Below are positions 26,464 through 35,852 of a stretch of DNA of 64,000 nt, piece after piece. The position numbers were made by a program, and so were the translations under genes. Every line of letters begins with the position of its first letter. Position 1 is the stretch's first letter. Source of the DNA: Methylocella tundrae (GTDB lineage: Bacteria > Pseudomonadota > Alphaproteobacteria > Rhizobiales > Beijerinckiaceae); contig NZ_CABFMQ020000035.1 of the NCBI RefSeq assembly GCF_901905185.1, positions 1 through 64,000 on the forward strand. The letters run 5' to 3'. A model generated the notes under the pieces. It made no database searches, had not been told where the DNA came from, and saw only the letters and a program-made list of their open reading frames with translations.

Positions 26464-28052
26464 CGAAAGAACGTCTGACCCTCTTTGACACCACTTTGCG
26501 CGACGGCGCGCAGACGACGGGCGTTGATTTTTCGCTGGCCGACAAGCGCCATATAGCGGCGATGCTGGATGACCTCGGCCTCGATTATATCGAGGGCGGT
26601 TATCCCGGCGCGAACCAGACCGATACCGCGTTTTTCTCCGCGCGGCCGAAACTCAACCATGCGCGCTTCGCCGCTTTCGGCATGGTGAAGCGCGCCGGGC
26701 GCTCCGTCGAAAATGATCCGGGCCTCGCAACGCTTTTTGGGGCCGACGCCGATACGATCACTTTCGTCGCGAAGGCGTGGGACTATCATGTCCGCGTCGC
26801 GCTCGGCGTTTCGCTGGAAGAAAATCTCGAAGCGATCCGGCTGTCGATCGAGGCGGCGCTCGCTCATAAGCGCGAAGTCATCCTTGACTGCGAGCATTTC
26901 TTCGACGGCTTCAAGGCCGATCCTTTCTATGCGCTGAATGTCGCCAGGACGGCGTTTGAGGCCGGCGCCCGCTGGATCGTTCTTTGCGACACCAATGGCG
27001 GCGCGCTGCCGCATGAGGTCGAGGCCATTGTCGCGGTGGTCAGGGATCGCGTGCCGGGCGCATATCTTGGCATCCACGCCCATAATGACACGGACAATGC
27101 GGTGGCCAATTCACTGGCGGCGGTGCGGGCCGGCGTCAGGCAGATTCACGGCGCGCTGAACGGCCTCGGCGAGCGCTGCGGAAACGCCAATCTCACCTCG
27201 ATCATTCCGACGCTTCTCCTGAAGCCGGATTTCGCCGACGCCTTCGAGATCGGCGTCTCGCTGGAAAAACTGAAGAGCCTCACCAAGGTCAGTCATACGC
27301 TGGACGAATTGCTGAACCGTGCGCCGAACCGCCATGCGCCCTATGTGGGCGCCTCGGCCTTTGCGACCAAGGCGGGCATCCATGCCTCGGCGGTGGTGAA
27401 GGATCCAAAAACCTACGAGCATGTGTCGCCCGAGGCGGTCGGCAACAAGCGCCGTCTGCTCGTGTCGGATCAGGCCGGCAAATCCAACATTCTCGCGGAA
27501 CTGGAGCGCATCGGCGTCAAGCTCGAGAAGAACGATGCGCGCGTCGGCCGTCTGCTCGACGAGGTCAAACAGAAAGAGGCGCTTGGCTATGCCTATGAGG
27601 GGGCCGACGCCTCTTTCGAGCTGCTGGCGCGCCGTGTCCTCGGCGAGGTTCCGGATTTCTTCGATGTCGAGCGTTTTCGCGTCGATGTCGAGCGCCGCCA
27701 CAACGCGCAAGGCGATCTCGTCACCGTCTCGGAAGCAGTGGTCAAGGTGCGCATCGACGGCGAAACCTCGATCTCGGCCGCCGAAGGCGAAGGGCCGGTG
27801 AACGCGCTCGACCTTGCCCTGCGCAAGGATCTTGGCAAATATCAGCCCTTCATCGAAGACCTCAATCTCGTCGATTATCGCGTGCGCGTTTTCCAGGGCG
27901 GCACAGACGCCGTGACGCGCGTGCTGGTCGAATTTACCGACTCGTCCGGCGAGAACTGGTCGACGGTCGGCGTGTCGGCCAATATCATCGACGCGTCATT
28001 TCAGGCGCTGACCGACGCCATCACCTTCAGGCTTTTGAAGTCGGGGGCTTAA
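26460..28052 (+). CDS. cimA: (R)-citramalate synthase
   Basis: 530 residues. Condenses pyruvate and acetyl-CoA to citramalate, the threonine-independent start of isoleucine synthesis. The DRE-TIM aldolase domain shows LFDTTLRDGAQTTG, the metal-binding HAHNDTDNAVANS and GLGERCGNANL; it is followed by the LeuA-like dimerisation/allosteric domain (VDYRVRVFQGGTDAVTRVLVEF). The sequence resembles the CimA/homocitrate-like group rather than LeuA; exact specificity is inferred. Start at 26460 overlaps the GNAT stop. A terminator follows 22 bp downstream, closing the cysS-GNAT-cimA unit. Confidence 0.9.
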   Translation: MTKERLTLFDTTLRDGAQTTGVDFSLADKRHIAAMLDDLGLDYIEGGYPGANQTDTAFFSARPKLNHARFAAFGMVKRAGRSVENDPGLATLFGADADTITFVAKAWDYHVRVALGVSLEENLEAIRLSIEAALAHKREVILDCEHFFDGFKADPFYALNVARTAFEAGARWIVLCDTNGGALPHEVEAIVAVVRDRVPGAYLGIHAHNDTDNAVANSLAAVRAGVRQIHGALNGLGERCGNANLTSIIPTLLLKPDFADAFEIGVSLEKLKSLTKVSHTLDELLNRAPNRHAPYVGASAFATKAGIHASAVVKDPKTYEHVSPEAVGNKRRLLVSDQAGKSNILAELERIGVKLEKNDARVGRLLDEVKQKEALGYAYEGADASFELLARRVLGEVPDFFDVERFRVDVERRHNAQGDLVTVSEAVVKVRIDGETSISAAEGEGPVNALDLALRKDLGKYQPFIEDLNLVDYRVRVFQGGTDAVTRVLVEFTDSSGENWSTVGVSANIIDASFQALTDAITFRLLKSGA

Positions 28053-28073
28053 GATCAATTGCTTTCCTCAAGG

Positions 28074-28106
28074 AGGACAGGGGCGATCGTCGCTCCTGTC
28101 CTTTTT
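28074..28106 (+). terminator. Rho-independent terminator after cimA
   Basis: A 13-bp stem, AGGACAGGGGCGA (28074-28086) against TCGCTCCTGTCCT (28090-28102), has one G-T pair and a TCG loop, and is followed by TTTT. It is the clearest intrinsic terminator in the window. Confidence 0.85.
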
Positions 28107-28277
28107 GATGGGGGTCTTTCAGGCGAAATCAGTCCGTATCGCGAACGGAATGGAGCGGCCGCTTGCGCGATGTTCAATTCGCCCAGTCGTGCAAGCGCAA
28201 TCTTCGGGCGGGACGCCCCGCTGGCGCCCTCAAATGTTAGCGTGCGGACGCCGTCGTGGCCTTCAAGGCGCGAATGC

Positions 28278-29021
28278 TCATTTCGATCTGGTGCTGCGCG
28301 ACGAAGACGCGCCGCGCTGCTGTTGCTCCGCCTCGTGCAACGGCTCGGCGACATATTGGAACGTCGGCTCGCGATTCCACGGACCGCGCTCGTCGCCGCC
28401 CGGGCCGGAGGAGAGATTGAAGTAGAGATTAACGGTCTCGTCCGGCTTGAGATCGCCAAATAGCGGTTTGTCGAGCGCGTTCAGGGAATTCAGCGCCTCC
28501 ATGAACATATGCGTATGGGAGACCTCGCGCGTTGCGAGATGCCTCAACGCCGCGCGCGTGCCGTCGTCGGTCGCCATGGCGATGAGCTGCTCATAGGTAT
28601 TGAGCGCGCCCGCCTCCGCGGAAATATTGGCCCGCAGGTCACGCACCACGTGACCGCCTTCGCTGACATAGCGCGAATCCCAGGTTGTGCCCTTCGAATC
28701 GACAAGATGCGGGCCAGGGCCGCGAATGGCGAAGAGCGTGCTTTGATAGGCCTTGTCCTGCAAATCCCCCGAGGCGCGCTTTGTATGTTGCTCGATGAGG
28801 AGCGCGATCATTTCGAGGTGACCGAGTTCTTCGGTCCCGATGTCCTGAAGCATGTCCCGGATGGCGGGATCATCCGTATGATAAGACTGCGTCAGATAGG
28901 TCAGAGCCGCGGACAATTCCCCGGTCGCGCCGCCGTACTGCTCGAGAAGCTTTTCCGCAAAGACGGGGTCTGGATTTTCGACGCGGACTTCGTGAATGGG
29001 CAGGGTCTTGTGCAAAAACAT
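28278..29021 (-). CDS. Manganese catalase
   Basis: 247 residues. Non-heme dimanganese catalase that splits hydrogen peroxide. Ferritin-like four-helix bundle ligands are visible: Glu35 (GATGELSAALTYL), the Glu65/His68 pair (IGTEELGHLEM), a Glu in helix 3 (ISAEAGALNTYEQL) and His169 (REVSHTHMFMEAL). The C-terminal tail ends with a Gln/Ser/Arg-rich segment and is shorter than in the 270-300-residue enzymes. The gene converges on cimA and stands alone. It is often stress-induced in related bacteria; no regulator is seen here. Confidence 0.9.
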   Translation of the reverse strand: MFLHKTLPIHEVRVENPDPVFAEKLLEQYGGATGELSAALTYLTQSYHTDDPAIRDMLQDIGTEELGHLEMIALLIEQHTKRASGDLQDKAYQSTLFAIRGPGPHLVDSKGTTWDSRYVSEGGHVVRDLRANISAEAGALNTYEQLIAMATDDGTRAALRHLATREVSHTHMFMEALNSLNALDKPLFGDLKPDETVNLYFNLSSGPGGDERGPWNREPTFQYVAEPLHEAEQQQRGASSSRSTRSK

Positions 29022-29250
29022 GCTCGCTTCTCCTTTGGGGTGCGACTCTCCTATGGGGTTGCGGCGGGCGAACGTAAGCCGCCGGCGTCGGGCGCCATCA
29101 ACTATCCGTTATTTGGCTATTTCGCGCATTGAAGGGGAGCCGAGCGCGACGTGGCGCCGCCGGTCGCCGGCTGAAGCGCCGGTAGAATGATCGCCAGCGC
29201 AAGGGGAGTTTCAGCCCATGTGACGCGGTCTTAGCGCTTCGGCAAGCAGG

Positions 29251-30309
29251 CTATCTCGTGTCGTAATGGAACCAGATGGCGTGCGGATCGCCCCGTGGCG
29301 GGGCAGGGAAGGGCGCCGCCCGACGGACAGCGTTGAGCGCCGCCGCGTCAAGATCAGGGCGCCCGCTCGCGCGATAGACAGCCTGATGCGTCAGATTGCC
29401 GTTCTCGTCGACGTAAAAGGCGACAATTCCTTCAACCTGCTGATGGCCGTTCCGCAGATCCGAGGGAACATGCATCTGGCGCATGATGAGGCCGAACAGA
29501 ATCGACAAATAGGTGGTCTTCGCGGTCCCGCCGCCGATCGGGGAAGGTTTCGCCGCCGATCCGAGATGGTATTCGGGAACCGAGGACAGCGCCGCCAGCT
29601 GATCCGACACGGAGAGGTTCTTGGATCTCGTCGAGGGCGCCTTGCTGATGACGGGCGCTTTTTTCTCGGTTGGCTTCTTCTGCGGCGCGGGCTCGGCCTT
29701 GTCGAGCGGTTCGGCGTTTGGATTGTCGTCGGCAAGCTTCGCCGGCGCCTCTTCCTCCGGCGCCTGAACAATGGCGTTCGGCGGCGCTTCCGCCGGCTTT
29801 GGCGGCGCCGGCGTCTCGGCAGTCTGCGTCGATGGCGGCGCGACGCGCTGCGCCTGTGTTTCCTTTTCGGGGGCTTCTCTTTCTATGGTTTCCTTATTGG
29901 CTTCTCGCGGAGCGTCGTAGGCCGGCTGCTCATCGTCGACCATCTTCTGCTTGGGCTTTGGCTGCTCCTTTTGCTTCGGCGGCGGCGGCGGAGGAGGGGG
30001 CGGCGGTTCTACTTTCTCCTCCGGCATCTGGGGCACGAGCTCGACCGGGATTTCCTCGACCTGCGCCATCTTCTGGGGCGAATTGCTCTCGTAAAAGAGA
30101 ATCGCCAGCACGAGGGCGTGCGCGATGACGCAGGCGGCCAGAATCCAGATGAACCGTCGCCGCCGCGTCTCATCCAACGAGGCGTCAGGCGGCGCGACCA
30201 GATGATCGTCAAGATCCGCCCGGAGGGGCGGATCGGCGATCAAAGGATCTTCGGTCACATCGCGTTGCGATCCAGAACCATGGTCGCCGCCGGCAAGCTT
30301 ATGAAGCAT
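29251..30309 (-). CDS. TonB-family energy transducer
   Basis: 352 residues. Cytoplasmic N-terminus of about 50 residues, one membrane helix (about 53-72), a long Pro/Lys/Glu-rich periplasmic spacer that includes ten consecutive prolines near residue 101, and a C-terminal TonB domain (about 270-352; EGIVAFYVDENGNL, AVYRASGRPDLDAAAL, VRRAAPFPAPP). It couples the proton motive force to outer-membrane receptors. The gene begins 6 bp after the LOG-family gene, so co-transcription is likely. No exbB/exbD or receptor is adjacent. Confidence 0.9.
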   Translation of the reverse strand: MLHKLAGGDHGSGSQRDVTEDPLIADPPLRADLDDHLVAPPDASLDETRRRRFIWILAACVIAHALVLAILFYESNSPQKMAQVEEIPVELVPQMPEEKVEPPPPPPPPPPKQKEQPKPKQKMVDDEQPAYDAPREANKETIEREAPEKETQAQRVAPPSTQTAETPAPPKPAEAPPNAIVQAPEEEAPAKLADDNPNAEPLDKAEPAPQKKPTEKKAPVISKAPSTRSKNLSVSDQLAALSSVPEYHLGSAAKPSPIGGGTAKTTYLSILFGLIMRQMHVPSDLRNGHQQVEGIVAFYVDENGNLTHQAVYRASGRPDLDAAALNAVRRAAPFPAPPRGDPHAIWFHYDTR

Positions 30310-30315
30310 CGTGGT

Positions 30316-30975
30316 TTACAATCGTGGATCGATGGTCTCCTTACGGACGCCGAGGAGATCGACCCTGGCCGCGGCGGATTCGATCATCGGCAGAACGTCG
30401 TCAATCTTCTCGGCTACAAGATAGCGGATTTCGAACGAAGATTGAATAAAACGGCGTTCACGCATGTGTTCGAAGAGATCGAGCAGCGGCTGCCAGAATC
30501 CGCCGACGTCGGCGATCACCACCGGCTTTGTGTGACGCTCAAGCTGGACCCAGGTCAGTTGCTCGACAAGCTCCTCGAGCGTGCCGATGCCGCCCGGCAG
30601 CGCGACGAATGCGTCGGCGCGCTCGAACATCAGGCGCTTGCGCGTATGCATGTCGGAGACAATGATGGTTTCCTGAATTTCCGGCAGCAGCCTGTCCCTG
30701 CGATGGAGAAATTCAGGGATGATGCCGGTGACTTTGCCGCCGCCGGCCAGGGCCGCCCGCGCGATCGCTCCCATGAGGCCATTGCCGCCGCCGCCGTAGA
30801 TAAGCTCGATGCCGGCCGCCGCCAAGGCGCCGCCAAGGCTTGTCGCGGCGGCCGCATAGGCGGGCTCGACGTCCTGGGCCGAGCCGCAATAAACGCAAAT
30901 GGCGCGGATGCGCGGAGCCTCCGGCTGGATGCGAAGTGGTTTGGCTGACATGACTTTATTCACGGCGTCGATCAT
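30316..30975 (-). CDS. LOG-family protein (TIGR00730, nucleotide 5'-monophosphate phosphoribohydrolase-like)
   Basis: About 219 residues from ATG 30975; a start at 30951 (MSAKPL) is possible and one at 31074 unlikely. Contains the family motifs ICVYCGSA, IYGGGGNGLMG, MHTRKRLMFERADAFVALPG and PGGIGTLEELVEQLTW. Homologues hydrolyse cytokinin ribotides or other nucleoside monophosphates; older annotations call them lysine decarboxylase, which is wrong for this fold. It is the first gene of a two-gene unit with tonB (6-bp gap). Confidence 0.85.
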   Translation of the reverse strand: MIDAVNKVMSAKPLRIQPEAPRIRAICVYCGSAQDVEPAYAAAATSLGGALAAAGIELIYGGGGNGLMGAIARAALAGGGKVTGIIPEFLHRRDRLLPEIQETIIVSDMHTRKRLMFERADAFVALPGGIGTLEELVEQLTWVQLERHTKPVVIADVGGFWQPLLDLFEHMRERRFIQSSFEIRYLVAEKIDDVLPMIESAAARVDLLGVRKETIDPRL

Positions 30976-31257
30976 GGTCTCGTTGTGGCCTGCCGCCCGA
31001 AATGGGTCAAGGCCCGCTGGACGAAGCCGCCGTGACCGGCGGAATGTTTCAGCAAATTCAACGCCGCGACGCACTCCATGTCGGCGATCATTGCGCCGGA
31101 AGCAGCCCGATCGGGAGGTCCCGCATTCCGGGAATGAGGCGTTCGCCTGGCCGGTTCACGCATTCGTGACAAGCTAAAGCGCAACAATTTCTCCGGACGG
31201 GATCGAACGGAAATTCGCGCTGTGTCTTTCCGTTCGCCCGCGTGACAGCAGAATGCG
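30976..31257. other. Gap upstream of the LOG gene
   Basis: Together with the adjacent repeat this makes about 370 bp without a gene. It should hold the LOG-tonB promoter. Frames here are short and lack any domain. Confidence 0.4.
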
Positions 31258-31345
31258 TTCGGGCGGAATCGCATCCTGCTCATTAAGTCTTTGTTTTGAC
31301 GCGTGGCGTGACGCTGAAAAGTCCGTGGCTTTTCAGTGTCTTGGT
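31258..31345. repeat. Dispersed hairpin repeat, copy B
   Basis: Contains ATTAAGTCTTTGTTTTGACG, almost identical to copy A at 9357-9445, and then a strong stem GACGCTGAAAAG (31310-31321) against CTTTTCAGTGTC (31329-31340) with one G-T pair and a 7-base loop. It ends at the porin stop codon, so it probably also terminates that transcript. Confidence 0.6.
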
Positions 31346-33070
31346 CTAGAAAGGATAATAGCGGATGCTGCCCATCACTATGTTTTCCTGGGCTTTCGCT
31401 GTTCCTCCGATGCCTGGGAAAGAATATTTCTGAGTGAACGAATATTGCATGCCGACGCGCAATTGGCCGAAGTCGCCTTGATAGATCTTGTCCCAGAAGC
31501 CGCCGGTAATCTGCCTGACGAGAGCGACGTTGCCGACGCACACCGTGGAGCCGGCGATCGTGCATCCGGCATTCGTGTAGAGGGGATTGCCATAGCCGTA
31601 GGCGAGCTTCCCGCCGCCCGCCGTCGTGACCGTATTGTAGCTGGCGTTCGTGATTTCCTCGCCGGCGTATGTATAGAGGTCCAGCTCTGGCATCGCGTGC
31701 CAGATCAGACCGCCAAAGAGCATGGTTTCCTGGAGGGGCGTGATGTATCCGCTGGAATTGAAGGTCACGTCGGGCAGTTGCGACGTGCCATAGCGTCCGA
31801 TGCCGCGGCCGGTCAAACCGGAAAACTGGAACTCGAGTTGTTTTGGAATAATCGGCACGAGGAGGGAGCCGCCAAATGCGCCCGACGCGACGTCCTGATT
31901 ATGGTTGTTAACCTGGCTGTAGAAGTCGCGGAATATGCCGATCGCCTCGAAATGGATATGCCGGTCGGCGATCGTCGGATCCCAGGCGACTTTGCCGATG
32001 ACGTCCGGGAAGTGGTTGAGAGAGACCGCGTTGAGCGAATTGAACAGCGATCCGCCGGGCGGCAACTGGTTAAACACCAGCGTGGACGGCAACGCCGCCG
32101 CCGCCGTGGCCGTCGGCAAGCCGCCGACATAGGGACCGGCTCCCGGGAAGGGGCCGCCGGAGAATGTCGTCTGCGGGCTTTCGACCGCAAGGCCGGCCCA
32201 GAGGGTCTTGTCCCAGTCCTTGATGACGCGGAGTCCTGGCTGGCGCGTCCAGACGAAGCCGGGCACCAGCTGATGCTCGATGGTCAGAGGCAGCGCCTCG
32301 GAGCGTGCAAGAAGACCATTGGAGTAGGGGGTCGCAAAAGACCAAGCCTGACCGGCGAAGAAATGCGCTCCGAAATCATCCTGATCCAGCGTCATATACA
32401 GTTGACGCATGCGCGGATTGAATGAATTACTTTCGTTGGAGTTGGCGGTTTGCGCCGCTGAAAGAAAGTCGATCTCGAGGAAGCCCGCGATATGCGTCGT
32501 CGGATTGATGTCGGCTTTGGTCAGAAGGTTGAGCCGGCTCTGGCGCGACGTGAAGCGGAATTCGTTTGCGTTGCCCGTGCGGACGTTGCTGTAAGGAATG
32601 TTGTTAAACGGAGTGGCGATGTCGGCGCCGATGAAACGGTCCCGGAAAAGACCTTCGAGTGCAAGGAAGCCGCCGGGCGTGATGCTGACGCCATTGATGT
32701 AGAGGCTCGGCGCGCCGGGCACCGGCAGGCCTCGTATCGCCGCCTCCCGCGCCGCGAAGCCCGTGGGCGCGACGCCCCCTAAAGATCCAACGCCAATGCC
32801 GCTATAGGACGGCATTCCGGGCGAGGCGGCCGCGGCCGCGGCGGCTGGCGCAGTCTTCGATGATACCGCGCGGATCTGAACCTGAGTTTCCTTCTGGCTG
32901 CGGGCCTGTTCATTGACCTTAGCCTCCAGCCTCTTCAGCTGGGCCTTGAGCGCGCGAATTTCGTCGGCGGTATCGTCCGCCCGGGCGGAAGCTGGCAGCG
33001 CCAAAAGCATTCCTAAGGCTATTGTTGTAATAGTCTGGCGTTTTTCGCGCTTGTTCACCCGTATCTGCAT
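31346..33070 (-). CDS. Outer-membrane porin-like beta-barrel protein with N-terminal coiled coil
   Basis: 574 residues. A signal peptide (TITTIALGMLLALPASARA) is followed by a short heptad helix (DEIRALKAQLKRLEAKVNEQ), an Ala-rich linker and a long beta-rich domain. The C-terminus is YYPF, ending in the Phe required by the BAM complex. The arrangement recalls periplasmic coiled-coil porins that trimerise. Alternating aromatic strands and Asn/Gly-rich loops fit a barrel; the substrate is unknown. Two Cys lie in one loop (GCTIAGSTVC). A 719-bp upstream region with repeated short motifs suggests tight regulation. Confidence 0.75.
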   Translation of the reverse strand: MQIRVNKREKRQTITTIALGMLLALPASARADDTADEIRALKAQLKRLEAKVNEQARSQKETQVQIRAVSSKTAPAAAAAAASPGMPSYSGIGVGSLGGVAPTGFAAREAAIRGLPVPGAPSLYINGVSITPGGFLALEGLFRDRFIGADIATPFNNIPYSNVRTGNANEFRFTSRQSRLNLLTKADINPTTHIAGFLEIDFLSAAQTANSNESNSFNPRMRQLYMTLDQDDFGAHFFAGQAWSFATPYSNGLLARSEALPLTIEHQLVPGFVWTRQPGLRVIKDWDKTLWAGLAVESPQTTFSGGPFPGAGPYVGGLPTATAAAALPSTLVFNQLPPGGSLFNSLNAVSLNHFPDVIGKVAWDPTIADRHIHFEAIGIFRDFYSQVNNHNQDVASGAFGGSLLVPIIPKQLEFQFSGLTGRGIGRYGTSQLPDVTFNSSGYITPLQETMLFGGLIWHAMPELDLYTYAGEEITNASYNTVTTAGGGKLAYGYGNPLYTNAGCTIAGSTVCVGNVALVRQITGGFWDKIYQGDFGQLRVGMQYSFTQKYSFPGIGGTAKAQENIVMGSIRYYPF

Positions 33071-33183
33071 TATATGTGCCCTCCCTGCAGTTCGATGCGA
33101 TCGTTTATCGCCGGTTTGTTATTCTTATTATTTTTAATCGTTATAGAGCCTCGTCCGACGAGAAAAACACTTTCCGTCGGTTT

Positions 33184-33282
33184 TACGCATATTTTTGTAT
33201 AGTTTTTTCCGGCCCATGCTTCCGGCCTATGCGTAATGCATATCTAGTGCCAGTATGCGTAGCAAATTGAAAGTCACTAGAT
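33184..33282. promoter_or_regulatory. Cluster of short repeats upstream of the porin gene
   Basis: TATGCGTA occurs at 33228-33235 and 33254-33261, and inverted as TACGCATA at 33184-33191. Interleaved with them, ATCTAGTG (33242-33249) is mirrored by CACTAGAT (33275-33282). The cluster is in an AT-rich stretch 110-210 bp before the porin start. Operator function is inferred. Confidence 0.45.
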
Positions 33283-33300
33283 CGGGCATGCGGCGCAACT

Positions 33301-33330
33301 GTTCCGGCCGGAACGGTTCGACCCGTTCCG
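33301..33330. repeat. Overlapping palindromes
   Basis: GTTCCGGCCGGAAC (33301-33314) is a perfect 14-bp palindrome. Its right half also starts a second stem, CGGAACGG (33309-33316) against CCGTTCCG (33323-33330). Three half-sites of GGAACGG/CCGTTCC are packed in 30 bp. It could be a regulator-binding array or alternative hairpins. Confidence 0.5.
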
Positions 33331-33789
33331 AGGAGACTGCCGGGCAGAGTTGAGAGCCTGGTGAGACGCTTAATGCTGACGCGCCGCGCGCTTCTACTCA
33401 GCACGCCTCGCGGATATCGTTCGCGCGGCGCCGATACATTGAGCAGGACCATTAAAGCGGCCATGCTTCACCCCCCTTTTTGTATTCTTCCCCTGCCGTG
33501 TCCTGTTGATCGGATCGAGGCATCATCTGATTGTCACTATGGCTTTTCAAAGTTCCTGGTAGAGGGGCGGCGCCAATTACTGCTATCGCCAAAACCAATA
33601 GCTACGCCGATGGGCGCCCGGCGGAGTTGATGAGGTCTATGCGAACCGAGTCCGCTGGCGGCTCTCCGCCGGTTTTGGAGGATCTTTGGGGCGACGAGTG
33701 CGTTTGGCGGCTGCTTCGCCTATATAAGCTGTATGGACATCGGCTTCGCCCCATCGCCCGGCGGCCTCAGTCAGGATGAATAGACGGCC
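33331..33789. other. Gap upstream of the ABC exporter gene
   Basis: About 460 bp between the palindromes and the exporter start. Several short plus-strand frames exist but their composition and lack of ribosome-binding sites do not support genes. It probably contains the exporter promoter. Confidence 0.4.
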
Positions 33790-35793
33790 TTGACCTTTCA
33801 GCAGCAATCTGGCGAATCATCGCTCCCATTATCCGCGGCGAAAGACGCGGCGCGGACGCAGGCCAGAATCAAACCGTCCCCGGCGGCGCCAGCGCGGATG
33901 AACGCCGGCGCCATGATGCGTCGCCTCTGGCCCTATATCTGGCCGTCGAGCCGGCCTGATCTCAAATGGCGCATATACGCCGCCATTGTGCTCCTGCTGG
34001 CGGCGAAACTCGTCACCATCGCAGCGCCCTATTCATTCAAATGGGCGACGGATTCGCTTGTCGACCCCGCGCGGCTGCCGTTTTCCGGCCTTCTCGCGGC
34101 GCCTTTGGCGCTCACGCTCCTTTATGGCGTCCTGCGCATCACAATGGCGCTGTTCACGCAGGTGCGCGACGCGGTTTTCGCCGATGTCGCAATGCATGCC
34201 GTCCGGCGCCTCGCGAGCGACGTGTTCGAGCATCTTCACCTTTTGTCCCTGCGTTTTCATCTCGAGCGCAAGACCGGGGGCCTTACGCGCATTCTCGAGC
34301 GCGGCCGAAATTCAATCGAGACGATCGTGCGCACCTCGATGCTGACGGCGATTCCGACGCTCGTCGAATTTTGCCTGATCCTCACCGTTCTGCTCGTGCA
34401 GTTCGACTGGCGCTACGTCGGCGTGGTGACTCTCATGATCGGCGTCTATGTCGTCTTCACTTTCACGGCGACCAACTGGCGGATCGGCATCCGCCGGGCC
34501 ATGAACGAGAGCGACACGGACGCCAACACCAAGGCGATCGACAGTCTGCTGAACTTCGAGACGGTCAAATATTTCAATGCGGAGGAGCGCGAAAAACAGC
34601 GTTATGACGTGTCCATTGCGCGCTATGAGCGCATGAGCGTCAAGACCTATACCTCGCTCGCTTTCCTCAACGCAGGACAGGCGGTGATTTTCACCTTCGG
34701 GCTCACCGCCGTCATGATCATGAGCCTGGCGGGCGTCCGCAGCGGCTCTCATACGATAGGCGATTTCATCCTCGTCAATGCGATGATGATTCAGCTGTTT
34801 CAGCCCTTGAGCTATCTCGGCATGGTGTACCGCGAATTGCGCCAGTCGACGATCGACATTGAAATGATGTTCGACATCATGTCGCAAAATCCCGAGGTGA
34901 AGGATCGTCCCGGCGCAAAACAGCTCGCGGTTGGCAAGGGCGAGATCCGTTTTGAGAATGTGTTCTTTCACTATGATCCGCGCCGGCCGATCCTCAAAGG
35001 CCTCAGTTTCGACATTCCCGCGGGCAAGACTGTCGCCATCGTCGGCGCTTCGGGCGCCGGCAAATCGACGATCGCGCGCTTGCTCTTTCGCTTCTACGAG
35101 CCGGCCAGGGGGCGCATCCTCATCGACGGGCAGGACATCGGCGCCGTCACGCAGACCTCCTTGCGCGGGGCCATCGGCATCGTCCCGCAGGATACGGTGC
35201 TGTTCAACGACAGCATCGCCTATAATATTCGCTATGGCCGCGACGGCGCCAGCGACTCCGAAGTGCGGGAGGCGGCGCGGCTCGCGCAGATCGATCGCTT
35301 TATCGAGGGCGCGCCCGGCGCCTATGACGCGCAGGTCGGCGAGCGCGGGCTGAAACTTTCGGGCGGCGAAAAGCAGCGCGTCGCCATCGCCCGCACGATC
35401 CTGAAAGGCCCGCCCATTCTGGTTCTCGACGAGGCGACCTCGGCGCTGGATTCGTTTACCGAGCGCGAGATTCAGGACGCGCTCGACCGTGTTGCGCGCG
35501 GACGCACGACGCTCGTCATCGCGCACCGGCTGGCGACCGTCGTCAACGCGGACGAGATCATCGTGCTCGACAAGGGCGCCATCATCGAGCGCGGCTCGCA
35601 TGCGGAATTGCTGGAGCGCGGCGGCGTCTATGCCGCCATGTGGAGCCGCCAGTATGAAATCCGCCAGGCCGAAGAAATCCTTCGTCGGGCGGCGCAGGCG
35701 GAGGGCGACAAGGTCAGCATCAGCATCGAGCCCGGCGATGGGGAAGGGAGCGACGAACTAAGGACTGCGGAAAAGGATTCTGCCGCCGCTTGA
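33790..35793 (+). CDS. Atm1-type ABC exporter (half-transporter)
   Basis: 667 residues from a TTG at 33790; the ATG at 33898 (MNAGAMMRR) is an alternative start. An N-terminal membrane domain with about six helices, including the Atm1 signature region FNAEEREKQRYD and NFETVKYFN, is followed by an ATPase domain: Walker A GASGAGKST, signature LSGGEKQRV and Walker B ILVLDEATSALD, then IAHRL. Family knowledge: Atm1-like exporters carry glutathione-linked or sulfur compounds and give metal tolerance; gor in the same window makes the glutathione link plausible only in general terms. It would act as a homodimer in the inner membrane. Confidence 0.85.
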   Translation: MTFQQQSGESSLPLSAAKDAARTQARIKPSPAAPARMNAGAMMRRLWPYIWPSSRPDLKWRIYAAIVLLLAAKLVTIAAPYSFKWATDSLVDPARLPFSGLLAAPLALTLLYGVLRITMALFTQVRDAVFADVAMHAVRRLASDVFEHLHLLSLRFHLERKTGGLTRILERGRNSIETIVRTSMLTAIPTLVEFCLILTVLLVQFDWRYVGVVTLMIGVYVVFTFTATNWRIGIRRAMNESDTDANTKAIDSLLNFETVKYFNAEEREKQRYDVSIARYERMSVKTYTSLAFLNAGQAVIFTFGLTAVMIMSLAGVRSGSHTIGDFILVNAMMIQLFQPLSYLGMVYRELRQSTIDIEMMFDIMSQNPEVKDRPGAKQLAVGKGEIRFENVFFHYDPRRPILKGLSFDIPAGKTVAIVGASGAGKSTIARLLFRFYEPARGRILIDGQDIGAVTQTSLRGAIGIVPQDTVLFNDSIAYNIRYGRDGASDSEVREAARLAQIDRFIEGAPGAYDAQVGERGLKLSGGEKQRVAIARTILKGPPILVLDEATSALDSFTEREIQDALDRVARGRTTLVIAHRLATVVNADEIIVLDKGAIIERGSHAELLERGGVYAAMWSRQYEIRQAEEILRRAAQAEGDKVSISIEPGDGEGSDELRTAEKDSAAA

Positions 35794-35852
35794 CCAAGCT
35801 CACCGATGCGGCCAATCCCTGCGTGTGACGCCAATTGCGAGAACAAAAACCA

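Noticed and set aside
29266..30948. 560-codon plus-strand frame across tonB and the LOG gene
   Set aside because: Arg/Leu repeats arise from the antisense of the Pro-rich TonB spacer; both minus-strand genes are clear.
33361..33779. Several short frames before the ABC exporter
   Set aside because: Overlapping, without start signals or recognisable sequence.
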